NCBI RefSeq assembly: GCF_013391765.2
Contig: NZ_JACBGI020000026.1
Coordinates: 1-37,557, forward strand
Source: Thiomicrorhabdus heinhorstiae
GTDB lineage: Bacteria > Pseudomonadota > Gammaproteobacteria > Thiomicrospirales > Thiomicrospiraceae
Reading direction: 5' to 3'
DNA: 37,557 nucleotides
Part shown: one piece after another, positions 23,171 through 32,202 of the stretch
Numbering within the stretch: the stretch's first letter is position 1
Layout of the letters: the number at the start of each line of letters is the position of its first letter
Program-made: the position numbers and the translations under genes
Notes under the pieces: generated by a model
Seen by the model: the letters and a program-made list of their open reading frames with translations, nothing else
Database searches by the model: none
Told to the model about the DNA's origin: nothing

Positions 23171-25624
23171 TCAGTCAAACAGCTCGTTGGTAATGGTTTC
23201 GATCTGCTTGCGCGTTACTTTCGGTATTTCCGGCGCACGGTCTTCGCGGAAGATCTCATAGATCGCATTGGCTGTTTCCGGCGGTACCGCTTGTCCCGTT
23301 TCCGGATCGATCGGTACATTGACAATCCCTTCCGGTCTCGGGAACGGAATATTCGGATAAGGTTTTAAGGCATCCTGCATATAATCCATCCAGATCGGCA
23401 GGGCAGCGCGCCCACCGACTTCACTGCGTCCAAGCGTAGACGGCTGATCGAAACCGACCCAGACGGTGGTGACGACATTCGGGTTGAAACCGGAGAACCA
23501 GGCGTCTTTCTGATCGTTGGTGGTTCCGGTTTTACCGGCGATATCTTCGCGTTTCAAGGCGCGGGCGCGTTTACCGGAGCCGACGCGGATAACGTCCTGC
23601 ATGATGTCGGTCATAATATAGGCGTTCAACGGATCGATCGTTCTTGGTGCGCGATCCTCTTCGGGAATCTCACACGGTTCTTCGCGACAAGCCTGCTTCG
23701 GCTTGGCCTGGTAGAGAACTTCACCATTATAGTTACGGACTTCCTGAATAATATAAGGATCGATCAGATAACCGGTGTTGGCAAAGGTCGCGTAGGCGCG
23801 GGCAACTTCCCAAGGCGTGAACTGAGCACTTCCCAGCGCAAGAGAGAGGTCTTTATGCTGGTTGAGTTCGTTGAGCGGGTAGCCGAAATTCTGGAAGTAG
23901 CCAATGGCGTTGTCGATACCGACTTTCTGCATCAAGCGGATCGATACAAGGTTACGCGAATAGGCCAGGGCTTTGCGCAGGCGGGTCGGGCCGTAGTAGC
24001 GTCCGGAGTAGTTTTCCGGACGCCAGAAGTCTTCGCGATAGTTATCTTTAAAGACTACCGGGGCGTCATTGATGGTGGTTGCCGCGGTCATGCCGTTTTC
24101 CAGAGCAAAAGAGTACAGGAACGGTTTCATGTTGGAACCGACCTGACGACGCCCCTGAGTTGCGCGGTTGAACTTGCTGCGGAAATAGTCAAAGCCGCCG
24201 ACCAGCGCTAATACACGGCCGTTGTTGGTATCCAGCGAGACTAAAGAAGATTCGGTTTTCGGATCTTGCGCCAATTGCCACTGTTTATTCAGATATTCAA
24301 GGTAGATGACGTCGCCGACTTTCAGAACCTGTTTAGGCGAAGTCGGTTTCTTGCCGACATAATTGACCGATTTGTAAGGGGCGGCCCATTCCATCGTGTT
24401 AAACGGAATATCGACCGAATCGCCCGATTCCATCATAACCTGCGTGGTTTTGCCTTTGAATCCTGTGACGACGCCGGCCTTCAGATCACCGTAGTTAGGG
24501 ACCTCTTTCAGGTTGTCGAGCAGTGCCTGATTGTCCTGCAACAGGTTTGCGTCCAGGGTTTTGACCGGGCCGCGGTAACCGTGGCGGCGTTCATAGGTTT
24601 GCAATCCGCGGTAGACGGCATCATTGGCCTGTTCCTGCAAACGGCTATCAAGGGTTGTGACGATAGTCAGACCGTTATCCAAGGCCTCTTCGCCGAATTT
24701 TTCCAAAGCGAATTGTCGCGCCATTTCCGCAACATAACCGGCTTTTACGTCGATGTTAGCGGAATGCAGGCTGGCATGGACTTCCACAGCCTGTGCCTGT
24801 TGCATCTGCTCTTCGGAGATGAAATTCAGTTCATACATGCGGCGCAGAACATAGTTTCGGCGCAGTTTGGCTCTTTCCGCATTTGCCAAAGGGTTGTATG
24901 CGGACGGGGCTTTCGGCAGACCGGCGATCATGGCGTATTCATCCAGACTCAGGTCATTGATCGATTTACCGTAGTAGGTTTGCGCGGCGGCACCGACACC
25001 GTAAGAACGGTAGCCCAGAAATATCTTGTTGATATAGAGCGCCAGAATTTCCTGCTTGCTGAGTTCGTTTTCGATTTTGTAGGAAAGAATGATCTCGTTG
25101 AGTTTTCGCAGATACGTTTTTTCCTTGCTCAGGAAGAAGTTACGCGCTACCTGCATGGTAATGGTCGAACCGCCGGATTTTTTATGTCCGGTTGTGATCA
25201 GGTCATAGACGGCACGTCCCAAACCTTTAAAGTCAACACCGCCATGCTCGAAAAAGTTTTCGTCTTCCGAAGCAATGATTGCCTGTGTCATGCGCTCGGG
25301 AATTTCGTGATATTCCAGCGGCAGACGCTTTTTGGTTCCGATTTCACTGATCAGCTTGCCGTCTTGGGTCAGGATACGCAGAGGCACCTGGTAGGTAACT
25401 TCTTTCAGGGTGGCGGGATCAGGCAACTTCGGGTAGATGGTAATGACATAGAAGATTGCCGCGGCAACCGGGATAATCATGAGCGAAGACAGGATGCTGA
25501 ACCAAGCGAACCAACGAACCCAGCGGCTTTTTTTAGGCGCCTGTTTTTTGGGAGCCGGTTTTCTCGCTTCTTTAGTGATTCGGGGTGTTTTTTTAGGATT
25601 AATGGTTTTTTCTTTTGGGCTCAT
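23171..25624 (-). CDS. mrcA: Penicillin-binding protein 1A
   Basis: 817 aa, bifunctional class A PBP that polymerises and crosslinks peptidoglycan. A basic N-terminal tail (1-37) leads to a single membrane anchor (about 38-62). The glycosyltransferase (GT51) domain has E-D-E-N-F-F-E-H-G from residue 120 and G-G-S-T-I-T-M-Q-V-A-R-N. An OB-like insert sits between the domains. The transpeptidase has S497-x-x-K500 (G-S-N-M-K-P-F), the S-R-N motif and K698-T-G-T-T. Two Cys in C-R-E-E-P-C may form a disulfide loop. The ribosome site (GAGTGA) is modest. A long frame on the opposite strand is a shadow. Confidence 0.95.
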   Translation of the reverse strand: MSPKEKTINPKKTPRITKEARKPAPKKQAPKKSRWVRWFAWFSILSSLMIIPVAAAIFYVITIYPKLPDPATLKEVTYQVPLRILTQDGKLISEIGTKKRLPLEYHEIPERMTQAIIASEDENFFEHGGVDFKGLGRAVYDLITTGHKKSGGSTITMQVARNFFLSKEKTYLRKLNEIILSYKIENELSKQEILALYINKIFLGYRSYGVGAAAQTYYGKSINDLSLDEYAMIAGLPKAPSAYNPLANAERAKLRRNYVLRRMYELNFISEEQMQQAQAVEVHASLHSANIDVKAGYVAEMARQFALEKFGEEALDNGLTIVTTLDSRLQEQANDAVYRGLQTYERRHGYRGPVKTLDANLLQDNQALLDNLKEVPNYGDLKAGVVTGFKGKTTQVMMESGDSVDIPFNTMEWAAPYKSVNYVGKKPTSPKQVLKVGDVIYLEYLNKQWQLAQDPKTESSLVSLDTNNGRVLALVGGFDYFRSKFNRATQGRRQVGSNMKPFLYSFALENGMTAATTINDAPVVFKDNYREDFWRPENYSGRYYGPTRLRKALAYSRNLVSIRLMQKVGIDNAIGYFQNFGYPLNELNQHKDLSLALGSAQFTPWEVARAYATFANTGYLIDPYIIQEVRNYNGEVLYQAKPKQACREEPCEIPEEDRAPRTIDPLNAYIMTDIMQDVIRVGSGKRARALKREDIAGKTGTTNDQKDAWFSGFNPNVVTTVWVGFDQPSTLGRSEVGGRAALPIWMDYMQDALKPYPNIPFPRPEGIVNVPIDPETGQAVPPETANAIYEIFREDRAPEIPKVTRKQIETITNELFD

Positions 25625-25695
25625 GAGTCACTCTGAATGAAAGATTCGGATCGGCAGACATGAGGAAAATGCCGGGGTTTCCTTTCAAAGGTCTC

Positions 25696-25701
25696 ATTAT
25701 A
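25696..25701 (-). promoter_or_regulatory. Candidate -10 of the mrcA operon
   Basis: The minus strand reads TATAAT at plus 25701-25696, about 72 bases before the mrcA ATG. No good -35 lies 17 bases upstream, so the assignment is tentative. Confidence 0.4.
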
Positions 25702-25748
25702 GCGGTATGGGCTGAGAAGAGTGGGATGAATTGTTGAATTTTAATGAA

Positions 25749-25827
25749 AAACACGCCGTTTTTTCATTTGAAAAACGACGTGTATTAAACCATCGCCAAA
25801 TCCATCTCCCAAATGGTTTTGGCGATG
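25749..25827 (-). terminator. Double hairpin after the small membrane-protein gene
   Basis: First on minus comes a stem of CATCGCCAAA (25791-25800) with TTTGGCGATG (25818-25827), extended by CCAT/ATGG inside. Next comes a second stem: ACACG and GTTTTT paired with AAAAAC and CGTGT across a 2-base mismatch (about 25749-25785), followed on minus by TTTTCATT. The second stem looks like the terminator; the first has no T tract. Confidence 0.6.
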
Positions 25828-25847
25828 ACCCTCCCGGTAGGTGCCGA

Positions 25848-26063
25848 TTAGGAATTTTTTCTGTAGCGACCGGTTTTGATGTCGCTCCACATGCACATCA
25901 GGTTTCCACCAACGATGAAAATAATCGCCAATGCTACGCCGATCAAGCCGATAGCGACCTGTACAGATTGTGGAAGGATACCTGACCAGATACCTAGCAG
26001 GATAAGTAGAGGAGCAACAACGGTTACCACCAATACCAATAACATTTTGACCAAGTTGTTCAT
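25848..26063 (-). CDS. Small two-helix membrane protein, 71 aa
   Basis: Family not recognised. Two membrane helices (about 5-29 and 34-55) are joined by a short turn, and the C-terminal tail is basic (D-I-K-T-G-R-Y-R-K-N-S). The frame opens at 26105, but the ATG at 26063 has TGAGG upstream and begins directly before helix 1. It is a single gene between terminator hairpins and a regulatory region with a perfect FNR-type box (26150-26163), so expression probably responds to oxygen. It might be a subunit or stabiliser of a membrane complex; this is speculation. Confidence 0.7.
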   Translation of the reverse strand: MNNLVKMLLVLVVTVVAPLLILLGIWSGILPQSVQVAIGLIGVALAIIFIVGGNLMCMWSDIKTGRYRKNS

Positions 26064-26091
26064 GATATTTGCCTCAGCTAAAAAACAAGGG

Positions 26092-26105
26092 GTGTTATAT
26101 AACAC
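26092..26105. repeat. 14-bp palindrome GTGTTATATAACAC
   Basis: A perfect palindrome about 30 bases upstream of the small membrane-protein ATG. It includes a TATAAC on the minus strand that could serve as -10, and could also be an operator. Confidence 0.45.
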
Positions 26106-26142
26106 GCCAAACTATACTGCTGTTGCTGGTAAATTTCAATAA

Positions 26143-26171
26143 GTAAAGCTTGATTTACATCAAGTATTTAC
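26143..26171 (-). promoter_or_regulatory. FNR/ANR-type box upstream of the small membrane-protein gene
   Basis: TTGATTTACATCAA at 26150-26163 matches the FNR consensus (TTGAT, 4 bases, ATCAA) exactly. Flanking GTAAA/TTTAC extends the symmetry to 26143-26171. Its centre is about 93 bases before the ATG at 26063. TATAGT (plus 26116-26111) and TATAAC (26099-26094) are candidate -10 sites, putting the box near -52 or -69; neither is the classic -41.5. Confidence 0.6.
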
Positions 26172-26235
26172 CTGTTAAAAGTGTGGGAATTATTGTCCTG
26201 CGGCCGGACAAATTCAGGTCGCCGTCAGCCGAATC

Positions 26236-27132
26236 CTACTCGATGTTCTGGATCTGTTCGCGCATCTGTTCGATCAGAACTTTGATCTCCACGCCGGTTT
26301 GCGAAATTTGCGGGTCGATCGATTTTGATCCGAGGGTGTTGGCTTCACGATTAAGTTCCTGCATTAAAAAATCCAATCGACGGCCAACCGGCTGGTCGGA
26401 TTCCAAAGTCAGGTGTACCTCTTTAATGTGCGCTTGCAGACGATCCAGTTCTTCCTGAATATCCGCTTTTTGCGCCAGAATGGCGACTTCTTGGTAGAAG
26501 CGGTTTTCGTCGAAATTGGCGCACAACTGCTCGATTTTGTTTTTCAGTTTGTCGGTATGTCGCGTCAAAATATCGGGTATCAGCGGAATGAGCTCCGCAA
26601 CCAGGCGGTTTAAAGTATCGAGTTTGTCGAGGATAATCCGTTTTAATTCCTGACCTTCGCGACCGCGGTGCTGATCAAGTTGATCGATAGCATCTTCAAG
26701 ACTGTTTAAAAGCTGTTGGGATAACGAATCGGATAGACTGTCTTCTTCCAGCAGGATTCCCGGCCATTTCAGCAATTCCAAAGGGTTGATTTCCCCAATA
26801 TTAAGCCTATTTTTGCGCAGTTGCACAATCACTTGGCTGATTTCGTGCAGTTGGGCGTGATTCAGATGCAGGTTCTGCGTTAAAGCATTACCGTCGAGGT
26901 TGAGGAAGACTTCGATTTTGCCGCGCTGAAAATGCTGCTTCAAGCGGCTGCGAATATCGCTTTCCAGAGATCTCAGGGTATCGGGCAGTTTGCAGTAGAT
27001 TTCTAAGTAACGCTGGTTTACGCTGCGCAGTTCCCAGCTGTAAGGTAAGGGGTTGTCCGATAGGCTAAGAGAGTCCTGCAAGCGTGCGAAGGCTGTCATG
27101 CTTTTGAGTGAGGTTGCCGTTTCTGAGGACAT
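26236..27132 (-). CDS. yicC: YicC family endoribonuclease-like protein
   Basis: 298 aa. It has the S-M-T-A-F-A-R start segment, an N-terminal YicC domain (about 10-165, with S-W-E-L-R-S-V-N-Q-R-Y-L-E) and the C-terminal DUF1732 part (about 210-298) with the strongly conserved R-R-L-D-F-L-M-Q-E-L-N-R-E-A-N-T and K-S. E. coli YicC is reported as a stress-induced RNase that targets a small RNA. The frame opens at 27186, but ATG 27132 has AGGAAG and a natural N-terminus. It is divergent from rph, a common arrangement. Confidence 0.9.
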   Translation of the reverse strand: MSSETATSLKSMTAFARLQDSLSLSDNPLPYSWELRSVNQRYLEIYCKLPDTLRSLESDIRSRLKQHFQRGKIEVFLNLDGNALTQNLHLNHAQLHEISQVIVQLRKNRLNIGEINPLELLKWPGILLEEDSLSDSLSQQLLNSLEDAIDQLDQHRGREGQELKRIILDKLDTLNRLVAELIPLIPDILTRHTDKLKNKIEQLCANFDENRFYQEVAILAQKADIQEELDRLQAHIKEVHLTLESDQPVGRRLDFLMQELNREANTLGSKSIDPQISQTGVEIKVLIEQMREQIQNIE

Positions 27133-27171
27133 GGTCGCTTCCTTATCAACCACCCTTTCGAGGGTTTCGTT

Positions 27172-27177
27172 TATAAT
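27172..27177 (+). promoter_or_regulatory. Candidate -10 of the rph operon
   Basis: A consensus TATAAT sits 41 bases before the rph ATG in the divergent gap with yicC. The -35 region is not clear. Confidence 0.5.
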
Positions 27178-27218
27178 GCATGTCATTTTACAAGGTTCAA
27201 ATAAAAAGGAAAATCAAG

Positions 27219-27953
27219 ATGCAGAGACCGAGCGGAAGAAAACCGGAAGAGATGCGTTCAGTACGCCTGACCAAACACTTTACCAAACATGCCGAGGGAT
27301 CGGTGCTGGTCGAGTTTGGCGACACCAAGGTCATCTGTACCGCTACGGTTGAAGAAACGGTTCCTTCTTTCTTGCGCGGTAAGTCGCAAGGGTGGGTGAC
27401 GGCCGAGTACGGGATGTTGCCGCGCTCGACCGGAACTCGCATGCGCCGTGAAGCTTCGGCAGGTAAGCAGGGCGGTCGTACTCAGGAAATTCAGCGTTTG
27501 ATCGGCCGTTCTCTGCGTGCGGCGGTGGATCTGAAAAAGCTCGGCGAGCGTTCGATCTATATCGATTGCGATGTGATTCAGGCTGACGGCGGTACCCGTA
27601 CTGCGTCGATTACCGGCGGTTTCGTGGCCATGGCGATGGCAATCAACGGATTGCTGGCGGAAGGTTTGTTGAAAGAAAACCCGATTCTGCATTTTGTGGC
27701 TTCGGTTTCCGTTGGTGTTTATGAAGGTGAGCCGGTCCTGGATTTGGATTATTTGGAAGATTCAAGTGCGCACACCGATATGAATCTGGTGATGGACGAG
27801 AGCGGTCGCTTTGTCGAGGTGCAGGGAACCGCCGAAGGCGTGCCTTACACCATGCATGAATTACAGGCGATGCTGGCTCTGGGTCAGGCGGGAATTTCCA
27901 AGTTGATCGACATTCAAAAAGCGGCCTTAAACGCAGAGAAGAGTGAAGCATGA
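27219..27953 (+). CDS. rph: Ribonuclease PH
   Basis: 244 aa. It trims tRNA 3' ends by phosphorolysis. The R-P-S-G-R N-terminus, [27 protein letters not shown] and [18 protein letters not shown] are family signatures, with full length. The frame opens at 27180, but ATG 27219 has AAAGGA and the canonical start. The stop overlaps the rdgB ATG (ATGA). Confidence 0.97.
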   Translation: MQRPSGRKPEEMRSVRLTKHFTKHAEGSVLVEFGDTKVICTATVEETVPSFLRGKSQGWVTAEYGMLPRSTGTRMRREASAGKQGGRTQEIQRLIGRSLRAAVDLKKLGERSIYIDCDVIQADGGTRTASITGGFVAMAMAINGLLAEGLLKENPILHFVASVSVGVYEGEPVLDLDYLEDSSAHTDMNLVMDESGRFVEVQGTAEGVPYTMHELQAMLALGQAGISKLIDIQKAALNAEKSEA

Positions 27954-28561
27954 GCCAGACGAAGCGGTTGGTTTTAGCCACCGGCAATGCGGGCAAGCTC
28001 AGGGAAATGAGCGAAATCCTCCAGCCGCTCGGTTGGGATGTTCTGGCACAAAAAGATTTTTTTAGTGACGAAGTCGATGAAACCGGTTTGAGCTTTATCG
28101 AGAATGCCATTCTTAAGGCACGTTTTGCTTCCGAGAAAACCGGCTTGCCGGCGATTGCCGATGACTCCGGAATTGAAGTCAGTGCTTTGAAAGGGCGTCC
28201 GGGTATTTATTCGGCGCGCTATTCCGCCGATGAATTTGGTGATGCGGCAAATGACGAAACCAATCTGCAGAAATTGCTGCAAGAGATGCTGGGGCAGGAA
28301 AATCGCAATGCGAGTTATTATTGCGCGATGGTGTATGTCGAACATGCCGAAGACCCGACGCCGGTGATCGGTTTGGGACGCTGGTACGGTGAAATCCTGA
28401 ACGAAAAACTCGGTGACGGCGGTTTTGGTTATGATCCGATTTTTTGGGTCGAGGAATTGCAGAAATCGGCCGCTCAGTTGGCTAAAGAAGAGAAGAACCG
28501 TATCAGTCACCGCGCTCAGGCATTAAACGCTTTGACAATGCAATTGAGACGAGGCGCTTGA
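27950..28561 (+). CDS. rdgB: XTP/dITP pyrophosphatase (RdgB/HAM1)
   Basis: 203 aa. It hydrolyses non-canonical purine nucleotides (ITP, dITP, XTP) to monophosphates, keeping them out of DNA and [15 protein letters not shown] binds nucleotide phosphate, A-D-D-S-G-I-E-V carries the metal-binding Asp, and G-F-G-Y-D-P-I-F and S-H-R-A-Q-A close the site. It is translationally coupled to rph by a 4-base overlap. The MFS gene follows after 4 bases. Confidence 0.96.
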   Translation: MSQTKRLVLATGNAGKLREMSEILQPLGWDVLAQKDFFSDEVDETGLSFIENAILKARFASEKTGLPAIADDSGIEVSALKGRPGIYSARYSADEFGDAANDETNLQKLLQEMLGQENRNASYYCAMVYVEHAEDPTPVIGLGRWYGEILNEKLGDGGFGYDPIFWVEELQKSAAQLAKEEKNRISHRAQALNALTMQLRRGA

Positions 28562-28565
28562 AGCG

Positions 28566-29816
28566 ATGAACTCTATTTCCGAAGCCGAGCGCCGCGGATT
28601 ATCCCCTGTCTGGCTGGTGGTGCTGGTGGCACTGATCAGTATGCTGGCACCGTTTTCGATCGACACCTATTTGCCATCTTTCCCGGCGATTGAAGCGGAT
28701 CTGGGCGTTAGCCGCGAGTGGCTGACGCAAAGTCTGTCGATCTATCTCGGCTGTTTTGCTTTGGCGACACTGGTTTGGGGGCCTCTGGCAGATCGTTTCG
28801 GCAGACGTAAAGTTATCCTGCTCAGTATGGGCGGTTATCTGCTGTCCGCTTTGCTATGTGCCTTGGCAACCGATTACTACTGGCTGTTGATCGGGCGCGC
28901 TTTGCAAGGATTGATGGCGGCGGGAAGCGTGGTTGCCAGCCGGGCGATGATTCGCGACTATTTTCAGGGTGCCGAAGCGCAGAAAGCGATTGCCCTGGTG
29001 ATGATGCTGTTTACGGTAGCGCCGGCGATTGCACCGATTATCGGCGGCTGGTTGGAAGTGCACAGCGGCTGGCGTTCGGTATTCTATTTTCTAGGGGCCT
29101 ATGCTTTGCTGATCGGTCTGTTCTTCTCGATCAAAATTCCCGAAACCCAGCATCCGCATACCGTCCAGTCGATTCGCCCTGCTGATCTGCTTAAATCCTA
29201 TGCGCACAGCCTGCTGCATCCGGTGTTTTTGCGTTTGGTGATTTTGCAGGGTTTGCTAATCGGCGGGTTCTTTGTCTACGTTGCTTCGTCGGCCAGTCTG
29301 ATTTTTGATCACTTGCATTTGCAGGAGGAGGATTTTTGGATTTTCTTCGTGCCGGTCGTGTCCGGTATTCTGGTCGGCTCGATGCTGTCGCACCGTTTCT
29401 CGCATCTCTGGAGTGCTAAAACACTGGTTACGGTTGCTTTAGGATTGGGAGTCACCGCCATTACGGTGAATCTGCTATTGGAAGGTCTGGTCGAACCGGG
29501 CACTTTCTGGGTTATTGCACCTTTGGTGCTTTATTCGATCGGATTTGCTTTGGCTAATCCGGGTTTGAGTATCCTCTCGCTGGATTGTTTGCCGAATAAG
29601 CGCGGCATGGCGGCTTCGATTCAAAGTCTGTTTCAGATGGGCACCGCGGGTATGGTTTCGGCGCTTGTCGTGCCTTACGTTCACCACAGCCTGTTTTTAA
29701 TGGCGTTGGCGCAAGCTCTGATGCTGAGCGTCGGAGTGTTGTTATGGCTCAGTGTCTGGCGACATAAGGTGTTTGTCGAGCTTAATCGTCGTCAGCAAGA
29801 GGAAAGCGTTCAGTGA
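28566..29816 (+). CDS. Bcr/CflA family drug exporter (MFS)
   Basis: 416 aa, 12 predicted helices. A-P-F-S-I-D-T-Y-L-P-S-F-P at the first helix, G-P-L-A-D-R-F-G-R-R in loop 2-3, and R-A-L-Q-G-L-M-A-A-G are hallmarks of the Bcr/CflA (DHA1) group. It exports drugs or small metabolites with protons; the cargo is unknown. It lies inside a housekeeping operon between rdgB and hemW, overlapping hemW by 4 bases. This suggests co-expression rather than drug-specific control. Confidence 0.88.
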   Translation: MNSISEAERRGLSPVWLVVLVALISMLAPFSIDTYLPSFPAIEADLGVSREWLTQSLSIYLGCFALATLVWGPLADRFGRRKVILLSMGGYLLSALLCALATDYYWLLIGRALQGLMAAGSVVASRAMIRDYFQGAEAQKAIALVMMLFTVAPAIAPIIGGWLEVHSGWRSVFYFLGAYALLIGLFFSIKIPETQHPHTVQSIRPADLLKSYAHSLLHPVFLRLVILQGLLIGGFFVYVASSASLIFDHLHLQEEDFWIFFVPVVSGILVGSMLSHRFSHLWSAKTLVTVALGLGVTAITVNLLLEGLVEPGTFWVIAPLVLYSIGFALANPGLSILSLDCLPNKRGMAASIQSLFQMGTAGMVSALVVPYVHHSLFLMALAQALMLSVGVLLWLSVWRHKVFVELNRRQQEESVQ

Positions 29817-30976
29817 ATTTCATTCAACCTCTGCCACTTAGCCTGTATGTACACTTTCCATGGTGTATCGAAAAGTGTCCCTACTGTGATTTCAACTCGC
29901 ATAAGGCTAAGCCGGATATGGATGAAGCGGCTTATTTGCAGGCGATGATCAAACAGCTGGAAATGACTTTGCCGTTAATTTGGGGGCGACCGATCACTTC
30001 GATCTTTTTCGGCGGCGGTACGCCGAGCCTGATTTCGGAAGCCGGTTTGCAGGGCTTTATGTCGGAGCTAAGGGCGTTATTGGGATTCGGTCCGGACATT
30101 GAAATAACTCTTGAAGCCAACCCTGGAACCGTCGATTACCGCAAATTTGCCGGTTTTTACGATGCCGGGATCAATCGTCTGTCGATGGGAGTGCAGAGTT
30201 TCGATGACGAAAAATTGAAGGCGCTGGGTCGCATTCACTCTTCGAATGAAGCGATGAAAGCGTATGAGGCGGCGCGTAAAGCCGGTTTCGGCAATATTAA
30301 CCTGGATTTGATGTTTGCTTTACCGCAACAAAGTGTGCAGCAGGCGATCGACGATGTACAGCGGGCGATTCAGCTGGCGCCGGAACACCTGTCGCATTAT
30401 CAATTGACGCTGGAACCGAATACGCCGTTTTATAAGCAGCCGCCGATATTGCCGGATCAGGACTCGGCCTGGACTATGCAGGAAGCCTGCCAGGCGTTGA
30501 TTGCCGATGCCGGTTATCGGCACTATGAAGTGTCCGCCTATGCGCAGGTGGGACGTCAGGCTCGACACAATATGAATTACTGGCAGTTTGGCGACTATAT
30601 CGGACTGGGTGCCGGTGCACACGGTAAATTGACTCTACCAGCCGAAGGCAAGGTGCTGCGCACCCAGATGCCGGCTTCTCCGGGCGGTTATATACAGATG
30701 ATCGCTTCGGGACAGAGCGGCAGGATGCATGAACCGGATGCCGAAGATCTGCGTTTTGAATTCATGCTGAATGCGCTACGTCTTCAGGATGGGTTTGAGT
30801 TGTCATTATTTGAGTTTCGTACCGGTCTGCCGTTAGCCTCAATTGAGGAGCGTTTGCAAGAAATGGAAATGAAAGGCTGGCTGCTTGCTGAACCTTTGCA
30901 GAAAGGGCATTTGCAGTTAAGCGAGCTTGGTAAACGCTATTTAAATGATATGGTCGAACTTTTTCTGGAAGATTAA
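29813..30976 (+). CDS. hemW: HemW, radical-SAM haem chaperone
   Basis: 387 aa. The radical-SAM motif is C18-x3-C22-x2-C25 in C-I-E-K-C-P-Y-C-D-F-N-S-H, with the extra HemW-type C-D-F. F-G-G-G-T-P-S and E-A-N-P-G-T are the glycine-rich and SAM segments. The C-terminal HemN-like domain is complete. HemW binds haem and inserts it into respiratory enzymes; it is often misnamed coproporphyrinogen oxidase. It uses a GTG start that overlaps the upstream TGA (GTGA), with GAGGAAAG as ribosome site. Confidence 0.93.
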   Translation: MNFIQPLPLSLYVHFPWCIEKCPYCDFNSHKAKPDMDEAAYLQAMIKQLEMTLPLIWGRPITSIFFGGGTPSLISEAGLQGFMSELRALLGFGPDIEITLEANPGTVDYRKFAGFYDAGINRLSMGVQSFDDEKLKALGRIHSSNEAMKAYEAARKAGFGNINLDLMFALPQQSVQQAIDDVQRAIQLAPEHLSHYQLTLEPNTPFYKQPPILPDQDSAWTMQEACQALIADAGYRHYEVSAYAQVGRQARHNMNYWQFGDYIGLGAGAHGKLTLPAEGKVLRTQMPASPGGYIQMIASGQSGRMHEPDAEDLRFEFMLNALRLQDGFELSLFEFRTGLPLASIEERLQEMEMKGWLLAEPLQKGHLQLSELGKRYLNDMVELFLED

Positions 30977-31014
30977 GTTGCCGACAAGTGTGAATTTAGG
31001 GTAAAACGGAATCT

Positions 31015-32202
31015 ATGCGACGTCTGTTTTTTTGGTTAGAAAGAAGCTTATTGATATTGGTGATTTTACCGATCGTAGCTTTTTTGTCTTTTTCCGCCGC
31101 GGTCAGCTGGATGGACTTTAACCGCTACAAACCGGATATTGAAGCTGAAGTGAAGCAGATCACCGGCCGCGATTTGAAAATCAGCGGTTCGATCGATGTT
31201 TCCATTTTGCCGTTGCGTTTGAATATTGGTCAGGCCGCTTTAAGAAATCCTCCGGGCTTTAAAGAGGAGAATCTGCTGTCGGTCAAACAGGCGCGAATTG
31301 AATTTTCTCTGGTCGACTGGTTGTTGAGTCGAAACATCCATGTGCTAAGTCTTGAACTGGTCGCTCCGAAATTGAACCTGATTCGCTCCGAAGAGGGTAA
31401 TAACTGGCAGGACCTTCCCTGGTTAAGCCGTTTGCTGCAAGGCGGTGTCGGAAGAAGTCTTGCCGTCTTCTATCCGGCACGAGAAAGTGCCTCTTTGCAG
31501 TATGCGGTGGCCCGCAGTTCCGGTTCGGTACAAGAACCGATAGACCACCTGCAAGGTTTGAGTTTCGACAGTTTAATGGTGCGTAACGGTCGTTTCAGGG
31601 TGTTTGACGAGCGGCATGGTTTCGAAGCGAAAATCGATAAAATCGATCTATTGTCGTTTGACGCTCGAATCGGTCAGCCGTTCGATATCACCATGAGTTT
31701 CAACTACAGCAATAGCTTGTCGCCGCGTTCGTTGGATTTCCGTATCAATAGCCGCCTGCAGATCAACAACCGTTTTTACGAATGGCAATTCGAAGATTGG
31801 GACGGTATGTTCAAAATCCACCTGCCGGAAGATTATCGGGTACCGGATGTGCGCCTGACCACCTCCGGAAAATACCTGTTTTTAGATACGCTTAATCAGA
31901 GTCTGGCGGGTAAAGAAGTTTCAGTCAAAGCTTTGGAAAGTGACTTGAATATGGATTTTGCCGGGCAATGGGGGGCTTTGACCGATCTGCGCGGTACTTT
32001 AAACGCCAAAAATTTGAAGTTCTCCCAGTGGTCGGAGCAACTCGGTGTCCCGCTGGAGATGCGCAAGGAAATCGATAAAGACAAGGTTATTAACGGCGAT
32101 TTTGCCTGGCAGTGGGACGGCAATAAACTGGAAGTGAGTCGATTGCCGAAATCCGAGCCGTCAGATGTGCTCGAAAATAAGGTCCCAGACCCCGTGTCCT
32201 AA
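31015..32202 (+). CDS. AsmA-family envelope protein
   Basis: 395 aa. A single N-terminal membrane helix (about 10-32) is followed by a periplasmic part with the AsmA start pattern ([24 protein letters not shown]). The remainder is beta-rich repeats. It is shorter than E. coli AsmA (about 617 aa). The family belongs with lipid-transfer proteins linking inner and outer membranes. The sequence runs past the start of the convergent trmB 3' end by 42 bases, so its last 13 codons are shared on opposite strands. The ribosome site is weak. Confidence 0.8.
   Translation: MRRLFFWLERSLLILVILPIVAFLSFSAAVSWMDFNRYKPDIEAEVKQITGRDLKISGSIDVSILPLRLNIGQAALRNPPGFKEENLLSVKQARIEFSLVDWLLSRNIHVLSLELVAPKLNLIRSEEGNNWQDLPWLSRLLQGGVGRSLAVFYPARESASLQYAVARSSGSVQEPIDHLQGLSFDSLMVRNGRFRVFDERHGFEAKIDKIDLLSFDARIGQPFDITMSFNYSNSLSPRSLDFRINSRLQINNRFYEWQFEDWDGMFKIHLPEDYRVPDVRLTTSGKYLFLDTLNQSLAGKEVSVKALESDLNMDFAGQWGALTDLRGTLNAKNLKFSQWSEQLGVPLEMRKEIDKDKVINGDFAWQWDGNKLEVSRLPKSEPSDVLENKVPDPVS

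Noticed and set aside
24266-25636. 456-codon open frame on plus, opposite mrcA
   Set aside because: It lies wholly antisense to an unmistakable mrcA, has no recognisable domain, no fitting ribosome site and a Phe/Arg/Gln-rich composition typical of a shadow frame.
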